NCBI GenBank assembly: GCA_017165825.1 | Contig: CM029383.1 | Span: forward strand, 11,205,219-11,269,218 | Direction of reading: 5' to 3' | Length of the DNA: 64,000 bases | DNA from: Hepsetus odoe | Lineage: Eukaryota; Chordata; Actinopteri; Characiformes; Hepsetidae | Shown: positions 47,971 through 58,980 of the stretch, piece after piece | Position numbering within the stretch: position 1 is the stretch's first letter | Layout: the number at the start of each line of letters is the position of its first letter | Notes under the pieces: generated by a model | The model's database searches: none | The model's input: the letters and a program-made list of their open reading frames with translations, nothing else | What the model was told of the DNA's origin: nothing | Program-made: the position numbers and the translations under genes

Positions 47971-49564
47971 TAGTTGAGGCCAAAATTATTAGCCCCCCAG
48001 GAATTAGGGAACATTTTTCTAAACTTCTTCCCAATGTTTGCAGCATTGATGAAACTTGATATAAGCAAACATTCACCAGTGCTATTTAGTAGCTTTTGGT
48101 ATATTTTGTAATATAAAATACATTTTTAGGCTTGCTTTATATCAAATATAGTAAAAAATGGGGTGGTCAAAAATATTAGCCCCATGTGAATGTTTGCTTT
48201 CAAAACACACCTACAGTAATTAACCAATCAGCTTTGAAACCACACCTGTTCAGTCAGTCGGCTTCCTAACAACATTCAATCAGCATAAACAGACTCCAAA
48301 GAACAGGGCACTTGAACACATGAGAGAGACTACTGTTACTCACCATGCCAAAGACAAAGGAAATCAGTCTGGTCAGCTCAGAAAGAAGATAGTAGAGGCT
48401 CATGATAAGGGGGAAGGCTACACTGCCATTTCCAATTGATTCACAGTGTCTAGAACTGCTGTACGTTGCATCATTGCCAAGTACAAGGAGACAAATTCTG
48501 CAAGAAACAAACCTGGCCGTGGCCGTAAGCGCAAGGTTTCAAGAACTCTGGAGAGGAAAACAGTCAGAGATGTCAGCAAGGAGCCCCAGACATCTGCCAA
48601 GATGATTGTTGCTGACCTGGCCTCTTCTGGTGTTTCAAGGAACACAGTTGTGAGGGCTCTTCATCGTGGTGGGCTTCAGGGCCATCGTCCTAGAAGAACC
48701 CCTTTACTCAGAGAGCGGCACATCACTGCTAGACTGAGGTTTGCCCATGAACATTTGAAAGGTAAAGATGAGTTTTGGAAGTCTGTGCTTTGGTCTGATG
48801 AGACTAAACGGGAACTGTTTGGGCACATGAATGTTGTTTATGTTTGGCGAAGAAAGGGAGAGGCCTTCAACACAGTTCCCAGTTAAACATGGTGGTGGGA
48901 GCATCATGCTGTGGGGCTGTTTTGCAGCCTCAGGCACAGGGAGCCTTGTTCAGGTGCATGGAATCATGAAAAAAGATAATTATGTTGGCATTTTGAGGGA
49001 GAATATGCAGAAATATGCTCATAGTCTAGGCTTAGGTCGTTGCTGGGTCTTCCAACAAGACAATGACCAAAAGCATACATCGAAATTAGTCCAACAGTTC
49101 CTCAAGCATACCAAAACCAAAATCCTGGAGTGGCCTGCACAGAGCCCAGACCTCAATCCTATTGAGAATCTGTGGCGGGTGCTCAAAGTGAATGTCCATG
49201 CTCGGAAACCATGCAATTTGAAGCAGCTAGAACAATTTGCAACAATTTGGGCCATAATCCCTCAGGAGACCTGTGCTAGCCTAGTAAAGAACTACTCTTA
49301 GAGATTGTTGTCAGTTGTGGCTCAGAAAGGGTACACTATTGACTATTAATGGCCAGGGGGCTAATAATAAAGTCTCATTTTTGCCCTTTCTTGTTTCAAC
49401 TTGGTGTATCAATAAAATATCCAAATTAAACTTAGTGGACATTGTTTTTTATAGTGTATTTGTTTCCAAAATAACAAACACTTGTTGTTAATGTTCATTT
49501 TCATGGAGAAATCAAGTGTGCTGTCTAATTTCATAAGGGGGGCTAATAATTTTGGCCTCAACTG
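47971..49564 (+). mobile_element. Near-complete Tc1-like transposon
   Basis: A 1594-bp element flanked by TA on both sides, with inverted ends agttgaggccaaaattatta and its complement. The transposase starts near 48344 (MPKTKEISL) and is frameshifted within the first 30 codons. It is then open from about 48446 with HTH and GRPR-like GRGRKRKVSR, first Asp VLWSDETK, a second frameshift near 48880, then HGGGSIMLWGCFA, QQDNDQKHTSK (second Asp; usually NDPKHT) and SPDLNPIENLW (third acidic residue Glu). So the DDE triad is visible but split over frames. Confidence 0.92.
48446..49301 (+). pseudogene. Tc1-like transposase, frameshifted
   Basis: Two overlapping open frames (48446-48886 and 48831-49301) share one protein broken near 48880. 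Together with the damaged start they would make a transposase of the usual length of about 340 residues. All three catalytic acidic residues are present. The protein would cut and paste the element by DDE chemistry if the frames were intact; as it stands it is inactive. Confidence 0.85.
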
Positions 49565-49586
49565 TAAATGCCATAAATGTAAATTA
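49565..49586 (+). mobile_element. SINE type B, right part
   Basis: The tail end of the SINE interrupted at 47970 (taaatgccataaatgtaaat). Confidence 0.65.
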
Positions 49587-49756
49587 AAATCTATTTAAGA
49601 TCCACTTTATATTTTCTTACATAAAGTGTTTTGAAAAAAACAAATCAGATCAGATGTTCAATGAGTATAGATAGAAGGCAGTCGGAAAATCGATTGTAAA
49701 CAATATGAAACTCTTCCATTCATTCCTGGTAGAAGAGACACGTGAAGGGCACTTAC

Positions 49757-49828
49757 AGCCAATGTAATTTGTGGAGGTCTTTGAAAACACCATGCCTTAA
49801 TGATACAATACAGTTTTGGCTGAGGAAT
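49757..49828 (-). CDS. rxfp2: rxfp2 exon: LRR 3
   Basis: A 72-bp exon, phase 2-2, encoding LFLSQNCIVSLRHGVFKD and the rest of the repeat; the end FKDLHKLHWL closely matches the RXFP2 family. Donor GTAAGT. The intron that follows holds a 1.6-kb Tc1-like element. Confidence 0.93.
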
Positions 49829-50848
49829 CTACACAGAAAAAGATATTTTGTGAGGTACATTCAGAAAAGTAACAATGCATATCATTACCAAAGTAAAGGA
49901 ATATCAATAAATATTGATTATTACAATAAATGTAAATTTGCATAGGTAGCAGCATGATTTGTGGATCAACAAATACATGAAAAATACTACATATCAAAGA
50001 ATTTGATATAATGAACAACTGAAATAAATCTAAAAATCCAATGGCAGAGGGGTCATTATGCATGCTTTATAAACTAATCAATGTTATCACATTACTGGCA
50101 AAGACCACAGTGTGTAGCCTAACTAGAGAAACAGATAAAAAAAAAAAAAAAAACTAATGGCTTAGCAAGTCGGGTAACATGCTTTTTGTATATGAATAAA
50201 AAAAATCCCCAAATGGCAAAGAATAGCAGAAGTGAAGAATAAAAATGTACCATCTATAGTTATTCACTAATAAAGCATAAAACATGGCCCTATATGCAGG
50301 CTTTCTAGAAGTTATTTCCCCTGTTTCCAGTGGGCTCTAGCTTTATCAATTCTTTGTTTGTCCTGCAATTTCAGTTCTGATGGCAGTAGATATGACTCAC
50401 AGTGGGAATTTTAAAGAGACAGAGTGGGGTCATCACTCATAATTTCACAAACAGCTTTAGGGCCCTGACCTTTAAAACCCCTACTGACCAAAGAGCCCCT
50501 CTGCTAAATGGAAAGAGCAAAAGGAAAATGATCAAAACACACTGCAATAGAATGAGAGCAGAAAGGTCAGAATAGTGTCAAAACTCAAACTGATTGTGAT
50601 CTGTGTAACAACTTTATTTTCTGTGTACTTTTATCAAGCTACATTTAGTGTCTGCTGTTTGCTTTTTTATTGTAGCAAAAATGCTAAAAATCTAAGCTTT
50701 ATCTTAGATGACAGATTCTACTTTTGATGAGGGTGTAATTGTGGTTATTTAAATATTTTATGCTTGATTTTATGCTTGATTCAAGATAATGTTAAGAGTT
50801 ATTTTACCCACTCTCAAATTCAGGCTGTTGAAAGAATATAAGACTCAC

Positions 50849-50920
50849 AGTTTTCTCAGTTTGAATAAACCACTGAATGCCAGACTGGACACTGTGTGGA
50901 TGCTGTTGTTCTGGAGAAAC
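50849..50920 (-). CDS. rxfp2: rxfp2 exon: LRR 2
   Basis: A 72-bp exon, phase 2-2, encoding a repeat that begins LFLQNNSIHTVSSLAF. Acceptor ctctccag, donor GTGAGT. Confidence 0.93.
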
Positions 50921-51094
50921 CTGGAGAGGACAGAATTATGGCAAATTTATAAAAGTCTAAAGAGCTTTCAAGGAATAAAAATGAAGCCTTTTTGACATTG
51001 ATCAATGCAAAAAACAGCAGAACATGTAATCATTAGAATGAGTAAGCATCACAGAACTACCACCCACTATATAAACCTTAAGATAAAGGTACCC
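50921..51094. other. Intronic DNA
   Basis: Short unannotated stretch between LRR2 exon and a SINE fragment. Confidence 0.4.
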
Positions 51095-51155
51095 CTGATC
51101 CTTTGAACCCCTGATCCTCCAGCCAACGCCCTAACCACTAGGCCACCGCTGCCCC
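51095..51155 (-). mobile_element. SINE type A head fragment
   Basis: Minus strand ggggcagcggtggcctagtg, then gttagggcgttggctggagg; body missing. Confidence 0.65.
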
Positions 51156-51734
51156 ATTATTACTCACAATGATACAATAATGGTATCAGCTATTAAACTA
51201 CTAGAGCAATTATTGTACATTATTTTAATGCATATTTATTTTCAGAATGTTTCAGGTCTGCAAGAAAAGATTTAATGGTTTGACGCTTGCTCACAAGTGA
51301 TACTGCAAAACAGACGCTTTAGAAGACACTTTATTCATTATTCTCAGTTCCTAGTCATTCTTTATTACTGCCCTCACCAGTGGTAATAGCAGTATATGGA
51401 ATTTTACAGTCACTACTGGTCTGCACTGAAGTATGGCACAGAGAAAAAGCAAAATCTGTGCACAACATGTAATTCAATATTATACCTGTACTGATGCTAT
51501 TGCAGCTATCTAAGCAGAAAACTTCTTTTGGCTCTGTTCTCCAGTTAAAGTTTACTGTTAGCTTTTAGTTAAAGGAATGTAGTATGAATGAATGTAGCCT
51601 GAGCAAACAAAAATAATGCAAAAAATAAATATAATCTTAAATAAATATCCTAAAGTTGTTTAAGTTGGTAAGTTATTTGAATCTAATTGACAAGCTGAGT
51701 AGCTTATTTCAAAACTTCCACAGAGATTGTAGAA

Positions 51735-51895
51735 AAGATAATATGCTCCTTCAGAGGGGTCTTATTACTGGCCTGCATCAAGCAAAGAAAGCACTTCCTG
51801 GAACTTCTTAAGTTGGGTTAAGAACTGTCCATAACAATATTAAAGCCAGGAAAGATAGTGGTGAACCATCATCTACAAGGAAAAAATGTGTTTAA
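51735..51895 (+). mobile_element. Tc1-like N-terminal fragment
   Basis: Reads ctgcatcaagcaaagaaagc, ttgggttaagaactgtccat and gtggtgaaccatcatctaca, the helix-turn-helix part of another Tc1 family (GLHQAKK, GLRTV, DSGEPSS). The rest is absent. Confidence 0.65.
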
Positions 51896-54093
51896 AAAAA
51901 TCTTAAATTATTGTGTAATCACAAAACTTGAAATCAAATGGCTAATAAATCAAGAGCAGAACTCGCAGCCATGTTTAATAGTGAAAGTAGAAGCATTGTA
52001 CTGGTGTGTTTTATTTTTTTACTATTATTGCCAATTTAGTGCCATGTGAGATTTATTTAATTTAGCATGACTGTCGATTGGCAATAGGACAAAATTTCTC
52101 AGCTCTTTCTCAAACCTTGTTTCCACAAAATTCAGTGGAGCAAGAATTTATAGACTTTTTAAGTGCTGCTGCAAAAATTATGAATTGTTGTTTGTGCTGA
52201 GAATCAAGCTCTACTAATGCTCTTGTGGAAGAAAGTGCTTCTGAAACAAGTTAAACGTTTTCAGTTTAAGGCAAAGGATAAAATTGCAGATGTGCTGTTG
52301 AAGATGTCAAATATGTAGATAAAAGGAAAAGAGCAGAGCATTTTCATCCTACACTGCAAAGTCACAAACATTAAGGAATCATTTTTATTTTTGACCCAGG
52401 CTCATGTTCTGTACAATTGTTTTAATGCAAAATGAAAGAGTGTTTTAAGTAAAATATCACAATCCCAGCTCAGGTGTGAATCCCACTTTCTGCTCTTGCA
52501 GAATGCATGGTTGCTATTGGAAGTTTGTTAGCTATGCGCATGTGAAATCACTTTCCTCATCTTGCAGGAAACTGCCTTTGAATACAAAGCCAAAGGAGAT
52601 TGCATAACTCAGCAAGTGTGTTAGAATTCTAAGCAAACCAATTGTGGACATTCTTGATTTGTATAATTCTTATGTTACTAAAAGCCAGGTTTTTTATATT
52701 TATTGAAACCTTAATCTGCCTTTTGCTTGTTTGTTTATTTGCGCCATCCAGATGCCCAAATAGTTATAAGAAAAATGAGCTCAACGATAGGCAGTCCCGT
52801 ATGACTCAACAGTTTTCTCAGGCATTTTAGAATCCCCATTCAGAATTGCAGATGCACTGACAATTCTTTAATGTTCTTATTTAAAAGGCTAGAATGCATG
52901 TGTTTAATATATGTGCCCTTTTAGCGTAGTGCTTTTTCTCAGCATGATTTCACAATGATGCTATTACATGGAAAGGGATCTAATAAAACCATAACCATTA
53001 TAAAGGTCAATTACTTTTATCTTGTGTCACAAACAACATTTAAACAAGTTAACATTTGAATGTATTTAAGTTGCATATCGGCTGTGCTTTATTGTTATTC
53101 TGATCAATAAGTTCTTAATAATCTGAACTGTATTCTGAAAACACAGAAGAAAACACAGATGCCTACAGAAAGCACCTATTCTAGGAACTGTTCCATTTTA
53201 ATACGGACACCGAGATCAAAAGGCTAAATAGAATCATTTGTATTTATTAAAACTGCATTTTTTTCAGTAATAACAGGTTTAATTCATAATGCATGGCCAT
53301 TTCCAATTTAAGCATTTAAAAAGGCTGTTTTTAACTGCTAATATTATGCCTCTTTAAAAGGCACTCTGTGTGAGTGGGATTTCCAGTGTGGAAGAGTTAT
53401 GAAAACCATAGGGTTTATTATCAGGTATATATAAAAAAGTCACTTTAAAAATTCTGGCTTTTTGGGCGCTTCATTTTTTTTTTTATTTCATTTGGATCTC
53501 TTCTCTGACAAAGGAAAAGGACTTTTTTAGGGCCAAAATTCTTATCGTTTTGTCACTCATGTCACTTAAGCTTTTTTACAGCACTTTTCACCACCTGTCT
53601 TTCTTCACAACCCTAATCCCTTTCTCTTTGACTGTCTGGGCCAAAGTCCTATAGCTGAGTCACTCCAGTTGGTGGTGGATGAAAGAGAACAGATGCCTCA
53701 TAAAAAGATCACAAATTCTCACACACACAGATACACAGACACACTAGTAACACAAGGAACTTGCTGGCCTGCCCAGAGCTTCAATTACTTCCAACATAAA
53801 AGTAGAAGAAAAACAGGCCAGAAAAGACAGAGAGTCAATTGGCTTAAGATCTGGCCATATTAAATCTTCCAACTGCTGTCAAACAAAAACTGATTATAGA
53901 CACTAAAGTGAATGTATCAAAAACTAAAGCATGGATTTCATGTATGTTACATTACTGGAAGTTAGCTTTTCAAGAGATCACCACAAATCACCACTAATTA
54001 CAGCTGGACTTTTGCTATGATGACTATGGCTTATATCTGCAGTGAATCACTGTAGTCACTCTTTAAAGATGTTCTATAGTTGCTAATGCTCAC
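51896..54093. other. Intronic DNA, nothing recognised
   Basis: AT-rich. Only chance ORFs, and a T run at 53475-53485. Confidence 0.4.
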
Positions 54094-54165
54094 AGTCTCT
54101 GCAGGTCAGCATATTTGGAGAAGACATAATCAGGAAGCTCTCTCAGCTCATTGCTCTTCAGGGAT
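54094..54165 (-). CDS. rxfp2: rxfp2 exon: LRR 1
   Basis: A 72-bp exon, phase 2 in and phase 2 out, encoding one 24-residue leucine-rich repeat beginning LSLKSNELRELPDYVF. The acceptor is gcacag and the donor GTGAGC. The exon boundary falls at the same point of the repeat as in the other LRR exons. Confidence 0.93.
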
Positions 54166-54501
54166 CTGTGCATTAGTTTAGGAGAAAAAAAATATTATTG
54201 CTCAAACTAATTTTAAACACACATGCAAGCAGCCTGTAATTACATGTAATCACTTGTACTACACCTTTCATGTAAGTGCAAATCCCAAGATGGAATTTAA
54301 ACTAATTAAAGTAGAACTATAACATTCAAGAAAATGTATTTATTGTGTTAAAGCCTATTTCAAAAGAAGCTGAAACACAACAATGTCTCTTTTATAAAAT
54401 TAATATTCAAATGGACTGTTTTAGTAAAACAAGGGCATGTTATTTAGAGCTTAACCTGATCATTCAATTAAAAATGTAATGATTCTGAGAAGTCCACTTA
54501 C

Positions 54502-54607
54502 AGCCAGGTCACATTGGCGGACAAGATAGGCACAGCATTTAGGTTCACCCCTACACATTCTACCTCGGTCTTGGTGCAGTCACAGCTGTCTGGGTAACGC
54601 TGAAGAG
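54502..54607 (-). CDS. rxfp2: rxfp2 exon: LRR N-terminal cap
   Basis: The exon is 106 bp, entering in phase 1 and leaving in phase 2. It encodes the cysteine cap RYPDSCDCTKTEVECVG followed by the first beta strand, NAVPILSANVTWL. The C-x-C spacing with a third cysteine is typical of LRRNT caps of glycoprotein-hormone and relaxin receptors. The donor is GTAAGT. Confidence 0.93.
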
Positions 54608-55663
54608 CTATTAAACATCAGCAGACACACATACACACAGTACTTTCACACAGTATCAGCACACAGAATTATACATATTCATATATTCATATATGTCCAT
54701 GGCGAATTTCCTATATTTCTGCAAAGAAATGACCGAAAACAGCATCAGTTTTTCTGTCGCTAGATAGAATATGAATTTCTAGGATTATTTCAAGGTAAAA
54801 CTAGAGTCTGTTGTTACAGTTAGGAAGGATGCATGAGTGAATTCTTTAGAAATAATACATATATAGAATAACACACAAAGCAAACTCCACATGGAAGAAT
54901 TCAATAACGTGACAATCGGGTGTAAGTGGCTGTCCTGTTTGTGGCTGTTTTATTTTTTAAAACAGAAATCTTTCTGATCTGTAGTCTGATCTTTAGAACA
55001 CATTTGTGGAAGTGCGTCATGGCATGAACAAAAATAAATTCATTCTTAGGACCTCAGGAAATGAGCTGCTGATGCTCATTAATTAATGGAAACATTTACT
55101 TGCATTTTCATAAATGCGTTACACACAGGAAGAACTGCACTACCATTGCTGATTATTTTTTTTATTTCTTTACATAATAAACTCCCCATATATCTTAAGG
55201 ATTAAACGGTCTTATTCTAAAACTAGTCCTAGATACTAGCTATTAAACTCAAAAATACATGTTTTTACCTTTCAGTTATAAAAAAGAATTTCAAATAGTT
55301 AGAATCGTTTTTTGGGTTTTGTTTTGGCTGTAGCATCCCTTTCATCCCAAAACATTTTTTGAACTTTTTTAATCCATGACCTCAGGTAGTGGATGCCATT
55401 CTTTCACAGCAACTATATAACAATAGCATAGACAAAAAGTAACAAGGGCCTGGAACTGGATCAGGCTTTATTTGGGCTGATTGAAGAGCCATTAACATTT
55501 CCACCTCATATTCTGATTTGATATATGGGACTGGGATATCCCTAAATATGATAACGTTTGGGGAACTCGTGTTATGTGAAACCACAGGAGCCTTACTGTG
55601 CATGCCACTCTATAAGAAAAGATAAGAAAAGAAGAAAAGATAGACAGAGACAAAAATACATAC
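54608..55663. other. rxfp2 intron, nothing recognised
   Basis: No exon or named repeat between the LRR cap and linker exons. Confidence 0.4.
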
Positions 55664-55744
55664 AACAGGCATCAGTTAGCCCCTCCGGTTCAGTTTTCTT
55701 AACAATGGTGCGGTCGAAAATGTCCGCCCATCCACTGTTGTCAC
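55664..55744 (-). CDS. rxfp2: rxfp2 exon: LDLa-LRR linker
   Basis: The exon is 81 bp, phase 1 in and phase 1 out, and encodes 26 residues beginning GDNSGWADIFD and ending LTDAC. This is the linker that in RXFP1/2 takes part in ligand contact and receptor activation. Its length equals the human linker as I recall it. The acceptor is ctccacag and the donor GTATGT. The phase fits both neighbouring exons. Confidence 0.88.
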
Positions 55745-55834
55745 CTGTGGAGAAAAATGCACAGGATCAGACAGTGTTTCTTTCTTTGTTTGCACACTTA
55801 CATTGTATTGATCACCCTTTAATCCTCTAACATG

Positions 55835-56210
55835 GACTGTTCCTACGTCTACCATCCAGGAAAAGATTCCAAAGCAACAGCATCGGCTCTGCCAGTCTAC
55901 GCTTCATCCCACAAGCCATCAGAACTCTATAGTGTTCAACCCATGTACACCATGGGTGTAAATACACCAAGCATTTGTGCTCTAAGTCATTTTACCTCTG
56001 CTAAACACTTTCTTATTAAACACAATCATTGCTATATACAGTACATACTACCTCATGATTCAGCCCTGTTTACTGTTTAATGTTCTTGTCTTCATATCTT
56101 CTCGTACTCTGTCGCTTGTTGATGCACTTTGTTTTTTATGTATTTTGTTTATATCACTCCTTGAAAAGAACCATTGTAATGGTTTAATAAATGTAAATCA
56201 CTTCATCAGT
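55835..56210 (+). mobile_element. LINE ORF2 C-terminus and 3' UTR relic
   Basis: Plus-strand frame LPSRKRFQSNSIGSASLRF followed by IPQAIRTL and a stop is the well-known end of fish LINE reverse transcriptases (LPSGKRYRSI...FFPQAV). About 270 bp of 3' UTR follows, ending in aataaatgtaaatcac. Confidence 0.65.
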
Positions 56211-56649
56211 CAGAGGTTTTAATAAATAGATTGATGGATGCCTTTCAATGGATGATGGATGCACATCAAAACACTCTTTTAACCCTAGACAGAGAACACA
56301 CATTACAACCTACTGTTACTGTTTGTTTGCTGACTAAAACACTGAATATATATGGGTTGTGGATGGGTTGTGAAGTTATAGCATTTGTAAACATTTTCAC
56401 TAAGGAAACAAGGAAACCGCTCATTTAAAAAGGATTGTTAAAAAATTTGAGCTTGTTTGAATATATTTTCTTTTGTTTTCCAGTGCTCATAAGCTGTAAA
56501 ATATAAGCAGTAAAAAGGATGCCAGAAGGACATAATGCAAAAAATACCAGTTTCTGCAGATGTGTCCTTGAAAAAATTCTAGACAAACTGTGTTAGATTT
56601 GACTGATATTTCGAACTCCACATTCAAATACACACACAAGTACTCTTAC

Positions 56650-56796
56650 CACAATGCTCTTCATCGGCTCCATTCTTGCAGTCTCGGTGGCCATTACATT
56701 GGAGCACCTGCGGAAGACACACACTCATATTCCCGCAGGGGAACTGGCCAAGGGGACAGTCTTCCACTACCTCCCTGCTGGCGAGCATAGACACTG
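56650..56796 (-). CDS. rxfp2: rxfp2 exon: LDLa module
   Basis: The exon is 147 bp, phase 1 in and phase 1 out. It encodes the N-terminal LDL-receptor class A module, which RXFPs need for signalling after ligand binding. Visible motifs are CPLGQFPCGN, CLPQVLQCNG and the calcium-binding acidic stretch DCKNGADEEHC, giving the six expected cysteines. The acceptor reads ccaacag and the donor GTAAGA. A tRNA-type SINE starts only about 30 bp upstream of the acceptor. The preceding signal-peptide exon was not found. Confidence 0.95.
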
Positions 56797-56825
56797 CTGT
56801 TGGAAGAACAGACAGAAAGGGAGAA

Positions 56826-57030
56826 CATTTACATTTACAGAATTTAGCAGATGCTCTTATCCAGAGCGACTTCCATGTCCTAATTACAGGGACAGTCCCC
56901 CTGGAGCAACTCAGGGTTAAGGGTCTTGCTCTACCAGTGATGGTAGTGCAAGAGGTGGGATTTGAACCTGGGACCTCTTCAGTCATAGGTCCATAGGCAT
57001 GTACCCTACCAGTAGACCTCCGCCACCCTC
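56826..57030 (-). mobile_element. SINE type B adjacent to the LDLa exon
   Basis: Near full length in the gene's orientation: head ggcggaggtctactggtagg, B-box wording ccaggttcaaatcccacctc, tail ctaaattctgtaaatgtaaa at the exon side. A short internal deletion removes part of the agcaagaccctt region. Confidence 0.85.
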
Positions 57031-57940
57031 TAACAGGGAACAGGGAAAAAGAAATTAACAGACAGATGGAAGATGTTTAAACATAAGTAAGCAAGAACAT
57101 TACCAGTGCTGTTTCTTTTTTAAACATGCTTTGTTAGTAGAGATTGAACTGAAGAAGCAATGCTCTGGACCACGGTTACTTTACATCAAAACGATTTAGT
57201 ACCTGAGCTACTCCTACTTAAGGGTTGGGCCTAGCTACACTGCAAGGTATCTAGCCTGACATTTAACAAGCTAACAAGGTCTTAAAACGTCTGACTTCTT
57301 TCACCAACCCAATGCCAATAAATAAAAAAAAACATATAAGAAGCCAATTACAGTAAAGTTTCAAAGTTTATAACATGAAAAAACAGCATGTCTGCTTAGT
57401 CTCAGACACCGAACATAATCTGCTTGATTATGCAGCAGAATATCTCACTGATTGTTTTAGTCCATATGTAGGATGACACATTTTTATGTTGCAACAAATC
57501 TATGTAAATATGATATGTAAGGTCAAGCAACAAGAAAGACGTACTTTCTTTAGCTGCCCCAAATTCAGTCAGCCACATTGTCATCTTGGTGTGTGCGAAA
57601 GGAGACTGTGAGAAGCACAAGTTTGTGGCAAATCTGTCTGATACTTTATTCTCTGTAATATAAAATGGAAAAAGGCTACGCTCCAAACAAAGAACGGACA
57701 ATATGGGGTCGGCGTGGTCGTCCAAGTGTTGGCTGCAGATTGGTGAAGGTGAAGGTGGCACTTTTTACTGTTGCTTTTTCAAGTAGAAGTTACAATCAAA
57801 TTGACGCAGTCACATTGTTAGATACACTCACTCTCAAAAATAAATATAACATTTAATGAATAAGGTCTGTTTTTTTTAGAAAAGGAAAAAGTAAAAATAG
57901 AAAAAACAGAAATCAAACACAATCAGACAATCTGTCTTTT
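57031..57940. other. Presumed rxfp2 intron 1 sequence
   Basis: A minus-strand ATG at about 57595 leads in phase 1 to a GTACGT donor at about 57541, but the 13-residue start (MTMWLTEFGAAKE) has no signal-peptide character. I do not accept it as exon 1. Confidence 0.35.
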
Positions 57941-57949
57941 TTCTTTCAG

Positions 57950-58565
57950 CTGCTCCCATTAGGGGTTGCCACAGTGGATCAACTGTCTCCATTGCTCCAA
58001 GTCTGCTGCATCTTCCTCCTTCAAACCAGCTGCCTGCATGTCCTCTCTCACCACATCCATAACCCTCCATAAACCTCCATTTTCCATGTGTTCCCATTTC
58101 TATGCTTTATCGCCCTAAACTGCTGCACATCTGTCTCAGCTCTGTCTTCCCATCCTTTTCTCCCTCATTACTGTCCTACCTCTCATACAATGCACCATAC
58201 ATCTTATCTTTAGCCTTGGCGACTGCTGTCTTTGCCCTGCGCTTCATCTCCTTGTGCTCCTGACTACTTTTTTCATCTCTCTGACTATCCCACTTTTCCT
58301 TTGCCAGCCTCTTCTTCTGTATTCCCTTCTGAAATTGCTGGTTCCAGGTTTCCTTTTCCTGCCTCTTCTTTCCAGATGTCACACCAAGTACCTTTCAAGC
58401 CACCTCCCTTTAAAATTTTGCAGTAGTTGCCCAACAATCTGGTAACTCTTCTCTACTGCCCAGTGCCTGTTTTAACTCCTGCCATTATCCCACCTTGCAC
58501 TCTTCTGTCTTCTCTTCTGAATGAGTCTATCATTTGAACCTCAACTCTGCCCTCACTTTCCTCCT
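57950..58565 (-). mobile_element. RTE-like LINE, 3' segment
   Basis: On the minus strand: endonuclease-RT linker ETWNQQFQKGIQKKRLAKEK and WDSQRDEKSS (family KETWWWNEEVQ, RKRLAKKKWD). It then jumps to the element's end, HAGSWFEGGRC and ETVDPLWQPLMGAAERK. The reverse transcriptase between them is deleted. Confidence 0.75.
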
Positions 58566-58980
58566 TTTCTTAACCTCCAAACCCAGCCACTAGGGATGCA
58601 TAAGCCAGGCATACGGTGTAAAACTTGCAAAATTAGTATGCGTACAATGAAACAAACTTTTCATACCGGATTGGTCGAGGCCCAGGTCAACAACCACAAC
58701 CAGTGATGTTAGCAAACAGGGTGTGGGTGGAAATGATGCTACTGTTGGCCAAAGGAGAAGAAGAAGAAGATGAGGAAGGTATGTCTGGAGGGAGGAGGAG
58801 AGAAGGAAGTGTAAGAGAATGGAAGTGAGGGTAGCAACCTTGAATGTTGACAGCATGACTGGTAAAGGTAGAGAGTTAGCTGATATGACGTGAGTGAAGA
58901 AAGATTGATATTTTGTGTGTGCAAGAGACTAGAAGGGTAGTAAGGCCAGGTGTATTGGAGGCAGTTGTAAATTATTTATA

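Larger units (their letters stand above)
14751..56796 (-). other. rxfp2: Relaxin-family peptide receptor 2 (RXFP2-type) gene, 17 coding exons, 5' exon missing
   Basis: This gene encodes a leucine-rich-repeat G-protein-coupled receptor of the plasma membrane; the family binds INSL3/relaxin peptides and signals mainly through cAMP. Seen: 17 exons whose splice phases all agree give 726 codons before a TGA stop. Counted from the first visible codon they are LDLa (about 1-48), linker (49-75), LRR N-cap (76-110), ten LRRs (111-351), hinge and TM1 (352-428), TM2 to TM5 (429-565), TM5 to TM6 (566-638), and TM7 plus tail (639-726). RXFP2 is preferred to RXFP1 because of hinge and TM1 wording such as FITCFGNLFVIGMRS, the LTLEKFLVIVFPF stretch after TM3 and IEIPNI in LRR10. 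Human RXFP2 has about 754 residues, so only a signal-peptide exon is lacking. Which fish paralogue this is (rxfp2a, rxfp2b or a lineage-specific copy) cannot be told from sequence alone. Introns range from about 180 bp to 11.5 kb and are loaded with transposons. Confidence 0.93.

Noticed and set aside
57541..57595. Candidate rxfp2 exon 1 on the minus strand (ATG, phase-1 donor GTACGT)
   Set aside because: The encoded start MTMWLTEFGAAKE lacks a hydrophobic core and cannot be a signal peptide; phase alone is weak evidence.
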